A stretch of DNA of 16,095 nucleotides from Nitrosopumilus sp. BACL13 MAG-121220-bin23 (GCA_001437625.1 LIAL01000018.1:1-16095); one strand, 5' to 3'; counted from the stretch's first letter, positions 7,265 to 13,002 are shown. Translations and numbers: made by a program. The notes: a model not told the origin generated them from the sequence alone.

Positions 7265-8037
7265 AATTTTATTATTTCAAGTGAAGTAGATTCAAGTAAA
7301 GTAAGGACTTTTTGTTTGTTTGATCCTAATCCACGCCAATCTAAAAGAGCAAATTTTGCCATATCATTTTGTGCAATAATATGAGAAAATAATTGCTCAT
7401 CAAGATCATTTAATGCATGTTTTGGTATTACTGTTCCAAGAGCATATTTCCCCTCAAGTAGTTCATGGGTAAATTTTGATGAATAATGAGTACCACCAAA
7501 ACAAATTGCTACAGGATTTTTAGCAATGGTATTAGAAAAAACATGATGAACCAACTTGGCAACAGAAACACACAATGAAACATCAGTCCATTGTTTCTCA
7601 GTAGTACCAATTTCAATGAAAATTGTAGGTTTAGTTAATGCAGTAGGACCGTGATGAGTAGCTTCAATAGTTATTTGAAATTCTGAAAATTTAGATTGAT
7701 TTTTTTGTAATGCTTGAAGGTATGCTTTTTGAAGATGTGGATGAGGTACAGCAACTTGTCTAGCGTTACCACCAAATTTAGATTCAGAAAAATTTCCAGT
7801 ACTATGACAAGTTAATGCCAATACACAGGATTTTGCAGCATGTTTTGAAAGAAACACAAATCCAGCATAATCATATTTTTCTTCAAGCCAATCAGCAGAA
7901 ATGGTAGGAGTTGAGATTATGATCAAATCATAATATTCTCCACGAAAAATATCACCATCCAAAATCATTTTCTGTGAAAGAAATTTTGCCATATTGTAAC
8001 CCGCAGGATCATCACGATATGCAACTAATAGTTCCAT
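7261..8037 (-). CDS. dtdA: D-aminoacyl-tRNA deacylase, archaeal DTD2/GEK1 type
   Basis: Hydrolyses D-amino acids from mischarged tRNAs, keeping D-residues out of translation; the archaeal/plant form is also reported to remove aldehyde-modified D-aminoacyl adducts. The 258-aa protein shows the family motifs: CHSTGN (77-82), a VAVPHPH stretch (96-101), EATHHGP (125-131), FIEIGTTEKQW (140-150) and CFGGTHYSSKFT (179-190). Length fits the family (about 250-280). ATG 8037 (MELLVAYRDDPAG) has a TATA-like box about 28 bp upstream. It shares a 39-bp region with the divergent secE gene, and its stop overlaps the alkyltransferase start by 4 bp. Confidence 0.93.
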   Translation of the reverse strand: MELLVAYRDDPAGYNMAKFLSQKMILDGDIFRGEYYDLIIISTPTISADWLEEKYDYAGFVFLSKHAAKSCVLALTCHSTGNFSESKFGGNARQVAVPHPHLQKAYLQALQKNQSKFSEFQITIEATHHGPTALTKPTIFIEIGTTEKQWTDVSLCVSVAKLVHHVFSNTIAKNPVAICFGGTHYSSKFTHELLEGKYALGTVIPKHALNDLDEQLFSHIIAQNDMAKFALLDWRGLGSNKQKVLTLLESTSLEIIKL

Positions 8038-8046
8038 GAGATAAGA

Positions 8047-8054
8047 ATTATAAG
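8047..8054 (+). promoter_or_regulatory. TATA-like box of the secE-spt5 operon
   Basis: ATTATAAG centred about 26-27 bp before the secE ATG at 8077, supporting that upstream ATG as the true start and a leaderless mRNA. It lies within 10 bp of the first base of the divergent dtdA gene. Confidence 0.5.
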
Positions 8055-8060
8055 GACACC

Positions 8061-8070
8061 CTATTAATTT
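8061..8070 (-). promoter_or_regulatory. TATA-like box of the dtdA-ogt operon
   Basis: Minus-strand AAATTAATAG centred about 28 bp upstream of the dtdA ATG. It is only 7 bp from the secE box facing the other way, so the two promoters occupy the same stretch of DNA. Confidence 0.4.
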
Positions 8071-8076
8071 CCACCA

Positions 8077-8250
8077 ATGAACCCTAAACAGATCTTAAAG
8101 AATATGTCCAATACTATGAAGATGGCTAAAAAGCCAGATAAAGATGAATATTCACAACACCTAAGATTAGTCCTAACTGGAATTCTAGGTGTAGGTGCCA
8201 TTGGATTTATAATTCAGTTTGTATTTTCGGTAGTTACATTTGGTCGATAA
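8077..8250 (+). CDS. secE: SecE / Sec61-gamma subunit of the protein translocase
   Basis: Small tail-anchored subunit that clamps SecY in the membrane channel for protein export. The 57-codon frame begins MNPKQILKNMSNTMKMAKKP, then DKDEYSQHLRLVLTGILGVG and the single transmembrane helix (about 30-55, VGAIGFIIQFVFSVVTF), ending GR. This is the archaeal SecE plan: an amphipathic basic helix with KKPDKDEY just before the membrane helix. The ATG at 8077 is chosen over the internal ATG at 8104 because the extra nine residues complete the amphipathic helix and a TATA-like box sits about 26 bp upstream. The secE-spt5-rpl11 order is classical in archaea. The stop is 2 bp before the spt5 start. Confidence 0.9.
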   Translation: MNPKQILKNMSNTMKMAKKPDKDEYSQHLRLVLTGILGVGAIGFIIQFVFSVVTFGR

Positions 8251-8252
8251 AA

Positions 8253-8711
8253 TTGTCTGAAGAAATTAAATCACATTTATTTGCAATCAGAACCACAGGA
8301 GGTCAAGAAAAAGTTGTAATGAGATTATTAGAAGCTAAAGCCAACGCTAACCAGATTAACATTCAATCAGTATTTTGGGTTAGTGATCTTAAGGGGTATG
8401 TAGTAGTTGAAGCAGTTAATCCTAGTGACGCATATTTAGCAGTTGAAGGTGTAAGACACATTCGAGGTCAATTAAGAGGGGAATTAGAATTTGAAGATAT
8501 TGAAGGATACTTAATTAAGAAATCAACAGTTTCAACATTAGCAGTAGACAGTGTTGTTGAAATTACAGCTGGTCCATTCAAGGGAATGAAGGCAACAATT
8601 ACCAGAATAGATGTAGATAAAGAAGAAGCAACAGTTGTTTTGTTAGATGCATCATATCAATTACCAGTAACAGTAGATGCAAACTACCTAAAGCTCTCGA
8701 GTGGAGCTTAG
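8253..8711 (+). CDS. spt5: Transcription elongation factor Spt5 (NusG homologue)
   Basis: Binds the RNA polymerase clamp, usually with Spt4, closing the channel around DNA and raising processivity; may couple transcription and translation. The 152-aa protein has an NGN domain (about 6-88: HLFAIRTTGGQEKVVMRLLE ... GYVVVEA ... VRHIRGQLRG) and one KOW domain (about 97-150: VVEITAGPFKGMKATITRID). Length fits archaeal Spt5. The start is TTG at 8253; no ATG lies at a plausible place, and initiation only 2 bp after the secE stop suggests translational coupling. The KOW domain ends close to the stop, as usual. Confidence 0.95.
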   Translation: MSEEIKSHLFAIRTTGGQEKVVMRLLEAKANANQINIQSVFWVSDLKGYVVVEAVNPSDAYLAVEGVRHIRGQLRGELEFEDIEGYLIKKSTVSTLAVDSVVEITAGPFKGMKATITRIDVDKEEATVVLLDASYQLPVTVDANYLKLSSGA

Positions 8712-8716
8712 GAAGG

Positions 8717-8726
8717 ATTAAATTTT
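8717..8726 (+). promoter_or_regulatory. Possible internal TATA-like box before rpl11
   Basis: ATTAAATTTT centred about 26 bp before the L11 ATG, in the 35-bp gap after spt5. It would let L11 be transcribed apart from secE-spt5. AT-rich chance is a real alternative. Confidence 0.35.
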
Positions 8727-8746
8727 CATTTTGAGTTGAATAGATA

Positions 8747-9226
8747 ATGGGAGAACAAAAAATAACAGCACTTGTAACAGGAGGAGGAGCATCATCTGGT
8801 CCACCATTAGGTCCAGCATTAGGCCCTCTAGGCGTTAACATCATGGAAGTTATCGCAGCAATTAATGAAAAAACAAAAGATTTTGAGGGAATGAAAGTTC
8901 CAGTAACTGTCATAATAGATACAGATACAAAAAAATATGAAATTGAAATAGGCATCCCTTCAGCTGCAGCACTAATTATGAAAGAAGCAGGAATTACAAA
9001 AGGTTCAGGCACATCAGGTACTGAATGGGTAGGGGATGTTACAATGGATTCAATTATCAAAGTAGCAAATACAAAACTCGAAAAATCTTATGCGACATCA
9101 TTAAAATCAGTTGCAAAAACCATCATTGGTACATGTTTAGCATTAGGAGTTAAAGTGGAAGGAAAAACTCCAAAAGTGATTACTGCTGAAATCAATGAAG
9201 GTAAGTGGGATGAAAAATTCCAATAA
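8747..9226 (+). CDS. rpl11: Large-subunit ribosomal protein L11 (uL11)
   Basis: Forms the base of the ribosomal stalk on the GTPase-associated region of 23S rRNA, contacting elongation factors. The 159-aa protein has the N-terminal domain with SGPPLGPALGPLGVNIMEVI (17-36) and the C-terminal rRNA-binding domain (about 72-145). Length is typical for archaeal L11, including a C-terminal tail after the bacterial-type core. ATG 8747 (MGEQKITALVTGG) is clear. Its TAA stop abuts, with no base between, the stop of the Lrp-type gene on the other strand. In other archaea L1 and L10 often follow; here the inverted regulator separates them. Confidence 0.95.
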   Translation: MGEQKITALVTGGGASSGPPLGPALGPLGVNIMEVIAAINEKTKDFEGMKVPVTVIIDTDTKKYEIEIGIPSAAALIMKEAGITKGSGTSGTEWVGDVTMDSIIKVANTKLEKSYATSLKSVAKTIIGTCLALGVKVEGKTPKVITAEINEGKWDEKFQ

Positions 9227-9682
9227 TTATTCAATAAGATAAACAGGATCTTTATCGGTTTTTTGTAATTCGACAAAGGTTTCGGTATTTTGAATACCTT
9301 CTATTTTTCCAATTTTTTCAATAACTACATTATGTAATGCTTCAAGATTTTTAGCATAAACCTCAATTATAATATCAAATCTACCAGTTACTTCAGAAAT
9401 AGAAGCAATCTCAGAGGTTTCCATGAATTTTGCATGTATTTGATTTTTTAATTTAGGATCACGATTAATTCCAACAGATGCCTTTACCCCAATGCCCAAC
9501 AAAGATTCATCAATATCGATAGTAAATTTTTTAATTAACTTTTTTTTCATTAATCGCTTAATTCTACTATACAGCACGGAGGCGTTAATTCCAAGTTTTT
9601 TAGATAAAGTAGGAACAGAAATAGATCCATCCTGAGTTAATTCAAATAGTAATTTCATATCAAGATCATCAAACTTATGCAA
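9227..9682 (-). CDS. Lrp/AsnC-family transcriptional regulator
   Basis: DNA-binding regulator of the feast/famine family; effector and targets unknown. The 151-aa protein has the N-terminal winged helix-turn-helix (about 5-55: DDLDMKLLFELTQDG, then SVPTLSKKLGINASVLYSRIKRL) and a RAM ligand/oligomerisation domain (about 64-145, with VTGRFDIIIEVYAKNLEALH). The start is taken as TTG 9682 because the family begins a few residues before the LD.KLL helix; an in-frame ATG at 9658 would cut into that helix. A TATA-like box lies about 28 bp before the TTG. The gene sits inverted between rpl11 and rpl1, abutting rpl11 stop-to-stop, and shares a 146-bp divergent region with rpl1, a natural place for autoregulation (inference). 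Confidence 0.92.
   Translation of the reverse strand: MHKFDDLDMKLLFELTQDGSISVPTLSKKLGINASVLYSRIKRLMKKKLIKKFTIDIDESLLGIGVKASVGINRDPKLKNQIHAKFMETSEIASISEVTGRFDIIIEVYAKNLEALHNVVIEKIGKIEGIQNTETFVELQKTDKDPVYLIE
9259..9264 (+). terminator. Candidate oligo-T terminator of the secE-spt5-rpl11 unit, inside the Lrp gene
   Basis: T6 tract 33 bp after the L11 stop, preceded by tatcgg. It falls in the opposite-strand coding sequence for the C-terminal QKTDKD region of the regulator. Further short T runs follow near 9300-9320. Confidence 0.35.
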
Positions 9683-9706
9683 TGTGCTATAAAATTGTGA
9701 TTGTGA

Positions 9707-9714
9707 TTTAATAT
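9707..9714 (-). promoter_or_regulatory. TATA-like box of the Lrp gene
   Basis: Minus-strand ATATTAAA about 28 bp upstream of the TTG at 9682. A second TATA-like run (minus-strand ATTTTATA, 9688-9695) is too close to that TTG and would instead fit the internal ATG at 9658. Confidence 0.35.
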
Positions 9715-9738
9715 GTGTAAGTTTAAGAAAATTTTGCC

Positions 9739-9747
9739 TTTAAATTA
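9739..9747 (+). promoter_or_regulatory. TATA-like box in the rpl1 upstream region
   Basis: TTTAAATTA, flanked by TGCC on the left and GGCA on the right (9735-9760, an imperfect inverted repeat). A start about 25 bp downstream would fall near 9767-9770, giving rpl1 a leader of some 60-80 nt. Other AT-rich boxes follow at 9776-9786 and 9814-9822; the last would suit a leaderless start at ATG 9847. Confidence 0.3.
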
Positions 9748-9766
9748 CAACTATTAGGCATAAAAA

Positions 9767-9811
9767 ATGAAATTCTTTAAAATAAAAGATGAGCAAAAAT
9801 ACAAGCCCTAA
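9767..9811 (+). other. Possible 14-codon upstream reading frame before rpl1
   Basis: ATG at 9767 opens a 14-residue frame (MKFFKIKDEQKYKP) ending in TAA at 9809-9811, 17 bp before the outer rpl1 start. A TATA-like box lies about 24 bp before this ATG, the spacing seen at real genes here. A frame this short is expected often by chance, so it is a weak candidate only. Confidence 0.15.
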
Positions 9812-9846
9812 ACGATTTTAAGTAGGTTTTGTCAAAATTGTTCGTA

Positions 9847-10509
9847 ATGATTACAGAAAGCCAATTGGGAGAATTGATAACAAAAGTCAAAACAGAATCT
9901 AAAAAGAGAAAATTTAAACAATCTATTGAGCTAATTATTAATTTTAAAGATATTGATGTGAAAAAAGGATTTGCAATTAACGAGGTAATTCAACTTCCAA
10001 AAACAAGTTCACCTGCAACAGTATGTGTTATTGCTACAGGAGATATGAATCAAAAAGCAAAAGCTGCAAAGGCAGACATAGTCATTGGAAATGAAGAATT
10101 AGCAAAATATGAAGCTGATAAAAGAGAATCTAGAAAATTCATTAACAAGTATGATTTCTTTTTAGCAGATACACAAATTATGCCAACAGTAGGAAAAGCT
10201 TTAGGTCAACTTTTAGGTCCTAGAGGAAAAATGCCAACACCAGTTCCATTTAATGCATCAATTGATGCGTTCCTAGCAAGATTTAGAACATCAATTAAAG
10301 TTAGAACAAGAGCATCATTATCAATATCTTGTAAAATAGGTGATGAGTCAATGGAAGATGCAGATTTAGCAATTAACGCTTTTACAGTTATGAATACAAT
10401 AGAAAAGAAATTACCAAACGGTGAGAAAAATATTAGTAAAGTTTTGATAAAAACTACAATGGGTAAACCACTAAAACAAATTCAGGAGATAAAGAAGAAA
10501 CATGCATGA
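9847..10509 (+). CDS. rpl1: Large-subunit ribosomal protein L1 (uL1)
   Basis: Binds 23S rRNA at the mobile L1 stalk that guides deacylated tRNA out of the E site; in several archaea it also represses its own mRNA. The protein (220 aa from ATG 9847) shows KKRKFKQSIELIINFKDID, the central PTVGKALGQLLGPRGKMPTP hallmark, and the C-terminal return to domain I. The frame is also open from TTG 9829 (226 aa, adding MSKLFV). ATG 9847 is preferred because it gives the usual family N terminus and has a TATA-like box (ATTTTAAG) about 28 bp upstream; the TTG cannot be excluded. The stop overlaps the L10 start by 8 bp, so L1 and L10 form a coupled pair. Confidence 0.93.
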   Translation: MITESQLGELITKVKTESKKRKFKQSIELIINFKDIDVKKGFAINEVIQLPKTSSPATVCVIATGDMNQKAKAAKADIVIGNEELAKYEADKRESRKFINKYDFFLADTQIMPTVGKALGQLLGPRGKMPTPVPFNASIDAFLARFRTSIKVRTRASLSISCKIGDESMEDADLAINAFTVMNTIEKKLPNGEKNISKVLIKTTMGKPLKQIQEIKKKHA

Positions 10510-11368
10510 AAATAGAACAACATATCCTAAAAGAAAAATGGAAATGTATCAAAAATTAGTAGAGTTACCAAAAAAATACAAAACAGTTTCAATAATTAAA
10601 ATGAGAAAAGTCCGTTCAACACAAATTTTACCATTAAGAAAAACTTTGAAAGGAGAAGTAGAAATTGTATGTGTCAAAAATAATATTGCACAAAAAGCAT
10701 TAGAGAAATTAGACATTCCAGGAATTAAAGAAATTTCTGTAGATCTAAAAGAACAAGTGATATTCATTTTTACAAACATGTCACCATTCAAACTAAACGT
10801 ATTGCTGGGCAAAAACAAAGTCATGATGGGTGCACGTACTGGAGATATTGCAAGTATCGACATTGTAGTGCCTGCTAAAAATACAGGAATTGCACCAGGA
10901 CCAATGCTTACAGAATTTAAAGATGCAGGAATTCCAACAAAAATTGATCAAGGAACAATTTGGATTGCAAAAGATACAACACCTGCAAAAAAGGGAGATA
11001 TAATTAATGAAAAATTAGCATCACTTTTGGGTAAATTAGATATTAAACCAGTTGAAGCAGGAATTTCACTTTATTCAGCAGTAGAACACGGTCTAAAATA
11101 TACAGCAGAGGAAATGATAGTAGATGTTGAGAAAACAAGAAATACATTTGCACAATTCCACCAAGAAGCAGTATCATTGTCAATTGAAGTAGGATACATT
11201 ACTGCAGATAACATTTCACAAATACTTAGTAAAGCATCACAATCTGCACGCTCAGTATCTATTGAATCAGGTTTCATGACAAGTGAAACAAAAGAACAAA
11301 TTTTACAAAAAGCAGATGCTCAAGCAAAAGCAATTGTAGCACAATCTAAAGATTATACTCCAGCCTAA
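10502..11368 (+). CDS. rpl10: Ribosomal stalk protein L10/P0 (uL10)
   Basis: Anchors the L12 dimers of the ribosomal stalk, which recruit translation factors. The 288-aa protein has the rRNA-binding domain (about 1-105, with SIIKMRKVRSTQILPLRKTL), the archaeal/eukaryotic insert domain (about 106-180, IAPGPMLTEFKDAGIPTKID), and a C-terminal helical spine: about three helices divided by GYIT and GFMT, matching the L12-dimer docking sites of archaeal P0. It ends AIVAQSKDYTPA and lacks the acidic tail with a GLFG-like end common in archaeal and eukaryotic P0. The ATG at 10502 overlaps the L1 stop. The TAA stop abuts, with no spacer, the stop of the TRIC-like gene on the other strand. Confidence 0.95.
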   Translation: MHENRTTYPKRKMEMYQKLVELPKKYKTVSIIKMRKVRSTQILPLRKTLKGEVEIVCVKNNIAQKALEKLDIPGIKEISVDLKEQVIFIFTNMSPFKLNVLLGKNKVMMGARTGDIASIDIVVPAKNTGIAPGPMLTEFKDAGIPTKIDQGTIWIAKDTTPAKKGDIINEKLASLLGKLDIKPVEAGISLYSAVEHGLKYTAEEMIVDVEKTRNTFAQFHQEAVSLSIEVGYITADNISQILSKASQSARSVSIESGFMTSETKEQILQKADAQAKAIVAQSKDYTPA

Positions 11369-12007
11369 TCAATCAGTATTTTTTACTTTAGGTAAATTCC
11401 AATTATACTTCATTGCAGTTAATCTCAATAATGAAGTAAGAACAATTCCAGTAATAGTAGCATAAGCTAGTTCATTTGTAAAATATAAAATTATTGAGAA
11501 AACAACAATGCCAATAAAACTTGCAGAAAGATAAAATTCTTTGATAAAAACAATTGGGACTTGATTAACAAAAATATCTCTAAGTATTCCACCTCCAGTA
11601 GCAGTTAAGATACCTGCCAATAGAATTGCCAAAAAATTTAATCCAAAAATAGTGTACGCAAAAGTTGCACCAATGATAGTAAACACACCCAATCCAATAG
11701 CATCAAATTTCAAAAATAAATTCCAGTGTTTTTTTAATCGTGAATACAAAAAGAAAATTACAAGTCCAGATGCAATTGTAACTATAACATAGTTAGGATC
11801 TACAATAGAATTTGGAACTCTTCCCAAAACAATATCTCTGATAGTACCGCCTGCAACTCCAGTGATAGTTGCAAGTACTAAAATTCCTACAATATCAAGT
11901 TTTTTCTCAATTGCTTTAAAGGCACCTGTAATTGCAAATGCCACAGTACCAAAAAGATCTAAAACATAAATAAAAAATTCAGAACTAAAAGAAATTTCTG
12001 TCAACAA
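11369..12007 (-). CDS. TRIC/UPF0126-family integral membrane protein
   Basis: Seven-helix membrane protein of the UPF0126 family (Pfam 'glycine transporter'), related to trimeric intracellular cation channels; true substrate uncertain. The 212-aa protein contains two homologous halves, each with a glycine-rich signature followed by an RD pair: GGTIRDIVLGRVP (53-65) and GGGILRDIFVNQVP (138-151). Hydrophobic segments run almost throughout, with a short basic loop (YSRLKKHW, about 88-95). It starts at one of two adjacent TTG codons (12007 or 12004); no ATG lies nearby upstream, and a TATA-like TTAATTA sits about 25 bp before 12007. It is inverted between rpl10 and rpl12 and abuts rpl10 stop-to-stop. 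No functional link to the ribosomal genes can be read from the sequence. Confidence 0.88.
   Translation of the reverse strand: MLTEISFSSEFFIYVLDLFGTVAFAITGAFKAIEKKLDIVGILVLATITGVAGGTIRDIVLGRVPNSIVDPNYVIVTIASGLVIFFLYSRLKKHWNLFLKFDAIGLGVFTIIGATFAYTIFGLNFLAILLAGILTATGGGILRDIFVNQVPIVFIKEFYLSASFIGIVVFSIILYFTNELAYATITGIVLTSLLRLTAMKYNWNLPKVKNTD
11379..11384 (+). terminator. Candidate oligo-T terminator of rpl1-rpl10, inside the TRIC-like gene
   Basis: T6 tract 10 bp after the L10 stop. It overlaps the last codons of the opposite-strand membrane protein (PKVKNTD end). Short distance and T-run length fit archaeal U-tract termination. Confidence 0.4.
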
Positions 12008-12028
12008 ATGGAAATGTAGTACAGAGGG

Positions 12029-12035
12029 TAATTAA
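12029..12035 (-). promoter_or_regulatory. TATA-like box of the TRIC-like gene
   Basis: Minus-strand TTAATTA centred about 25 bp before the TTG at 12007, just downstream of the T-rich stretch that follows rpl12. It suggests the gene is not simply read through from rpl12. Confidence 0.3.
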
Positions 12036-12066
12036 GATTAATAAAAATAAAGATAAAATTAAATTG

Positions 12067-12076
12067 AAAAAATAAA
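12067..12076 (-). terminator. Oligo-T terminator of rpl12
   Basis: Transcribed leftward, TTTATTTTTT begins 6 bp after the L12 stop codon and is followed by more T-rich sequence to about 12040. Good archaeal U-tract candidate in the 74-bp gap. Confidence 0.5.
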
Positions 12077-12081
12077 GTTGC

Positions 12082-12369
12082 TTAGCCGAATAAGGATGAT
12101 AATCCTTCCATGGCTGCTTCTTCGTTTTTAGGTTCTTCTTTCTTTTCTTCTTTTGCAGGTGCATCTGCTGCTGCTGCCGGTGCGGCTGCTGCTACAGGTG
12201 CTGCTTTAACTGCCTCATCGATATTAACATCGGCTAAGGCTGCAACTAGAGATTTAACTTGGGCTTCATTAACTTCAGCGCCAGATGATTTAACAACTGA
12301 ACTGAGGTTTGCCTCGTTAACTTCTTTTCCTAGTTTGTGAAGAAGTAATGCAGCGTAAACATATTCCAT
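12082..12369 (-). CDS. rpl12: Ribosomal stalk protein L12/P1 (archaeal type)
   Basis: Acidic stalk protein; dimers bind the L10 spine and recruit and stimulate translation GTPases. The 95-aa protein is of P1/P2 type, unrelated in fold to bacterial L7/L12: a helical dimerisation domain (1-58, MEYVYAALLLHKLGKEVNE), an alanine/proline hinge (about 59-72), a charged EEKKEEPKNEE stretch, and the factor-binding end GLSSLFG. It starts at ATG 12369 with a clear TATA box about 29 bp upstream. It is not downstream of rpl10 but on the other strand, with the TRIC-like gene between, so L12, needed in several copies per ribosome, has its own promoter and terminator. Confidence 0.95.
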   Translation of the reverse strand: MEYVYAALLLHKLGKEVNEANLSSVVKSSGAEVNEAQVKSLVAALADVNIDEAVKAAPVAAAAPAAAADAPAKEEKKEEPKNEEAAMEGLSSLFG

Positions 12370-12394
12370 TGTAACATGAATTTCTTAGAGCATA

Positions 12395-12402
12395 ATATAA
12401 AA
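12395..12402 (-). promoter_or_regulatory. TATA box of rpl12
   Basis: Minus-strand TTTTATAT centred about 29 bp before the L12 ATG, one of the best TATA matches in the window. It fits a near-leaderless strong transcript of a highly needed stalk protein. Confidence 0.55.
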
Positions 12403-12433
12403 CTATGGAGAAGTTATGACTAAAATTAAATAT

Positions 12434-12991
12434 CTAATTTAGAATCTTTAGACTTCTACAAACAGCATACAGAGTTCGTCTTAGAGTTGGATCCGTTAAA
12501 GTATCCATTCTATTTTTTAAAATTCGTTTTGCTTCATCTCGTTCATCACCTGGAGCCAAAGATAGAACATTGTTAATGAATTCAGGTAATGATTCACGTA
12601 TCCAACCATCAAGCATTGCATAAATTTTTGGAGGAATAATATCACATTTATCAACATCAAGATCTAAAACTTCAGCAAAATTTTCAGATTCCACTCGATA
12701 CACCAATGCTAAAACTACATTATCAGGAGTTGGGTGGTTAAGGATTTCATTAGATCTTTCACCAGTTTTACCTTGAGCTATTTTATTTTTGAGACCAATT
12801 GGATTTACAATAATACCAGTAACACCTACTTTTCTATCATCAACACCAGTTACAACAGCAAAAATAAAGTCATTAAATTCTCCATTTTTTTTAATTGAAA
12901 AAATAGTAGCCCCTTCCTTAAGAGTAGGTTTACTTCCAAACATGATTAGAGTACCAGATAGATTGTATTTAATGTAATCATTAATCGACAA
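12434..12991 (-). CDS. Conserved-looking protein of unknown function, divergent from alaS
   Basis: I do not recognise this 185-aa protein. The N-terminal half (about 10-115) looks beta-rich: GTLIMFGSKPTLKEGATIF, FIFAVVTGVDDRKVGVTGII, and VVLALVYRVESENFAEVLDL. The C-terminal half (about 118-185) looks helical and charged: IYAMLDGWIRESLPEFINNV, then DERDEAKRILKNRMDTLTDP and TLRRTLYAVCRSLKI. No signal peptide, transmembrane helix or known catalytic motif is seen, so it is probably cytosolic. Start is TTG 12991, 32 bp from the divergent TTG start of alaS; the first in-frame ATG is codon 17 and would remove part of the first strands. Composition matches the neighbours. The long open frame with clean codon use makes it a real gene. 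Confidence 0.82.
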   Translation of the reverse strand: MSINDYIKYNLSGTLIMFGSKPTLKEGATIFSIKKNGEFNDFIFAVVTGVDDRKVGVTGIIVNPIGLKNKIAQGKTGERSNEILNHPTPDNVVLALVYRVESENFAEVLDLDVDKCDIIPPKIYAMLDGWIRESLPEFINNVLSLAPGDERDEAKRILKNRMDTLTDPTLRRTLYAVCRSLKILN

Positions 12992-12994
12992 TTC

Positions 12995-13002
12995 TTAATA
13001 TT
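12995..13002 (+). promoter_or_regulatory. TATA-like box of alaS
   Basis: TTAATATT centred about 26 bp before the TTG start of alaS, supporting that start and a leaderless mRNA. It lies only 4 bp from the first base of the divergent unknown gene. Confidence 0.45.

Noticed and set aside
8104..8250. SecE starting at the inner ATG (48 aa)
   Set aside because: The ATG at 8077 is in frame, adds a matching amphipathic basic N terminus, and has a TATA-like box at the expected distance.
8599..9060. Minus-strand 153-aa frame across the spt5/rpl11 junction
   Set aside because: It is antisense to two certain genes, has no family resemblance, and reflects low stop-codon density on the complement.
9683..9828. 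tRNA or structured RNA in the largest gap
   Set aside because: No TTCRANNC arm, no cloverleaf pairing and no long hairpin; AT-rich promoter DNA explains it better. The other gaps were also scanned for tRNA without success.
9829..9846. TTG at 9829 as the only start for L1
   Set aside because: It is possible, but no TATA-like box lies 25-29 bp before it, and the extra MSKLFV is not needed by the L1 fold; kept as an alternative only.
11369..12007. Horizontally acquired insertion in the ribosomal cluster
   Set aside because: The TRIC-like gene has the same AT-rich codon use as its neighbours, with no direct repeats, integrase or tRNA next to it.
12110..12340. Plus-strand Ala/Ser-rich 76-aa frame
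   Set aside because: It is the mirror of the Ala-rich hinge and helices of L12 on the minus strand, whose identity is certain.
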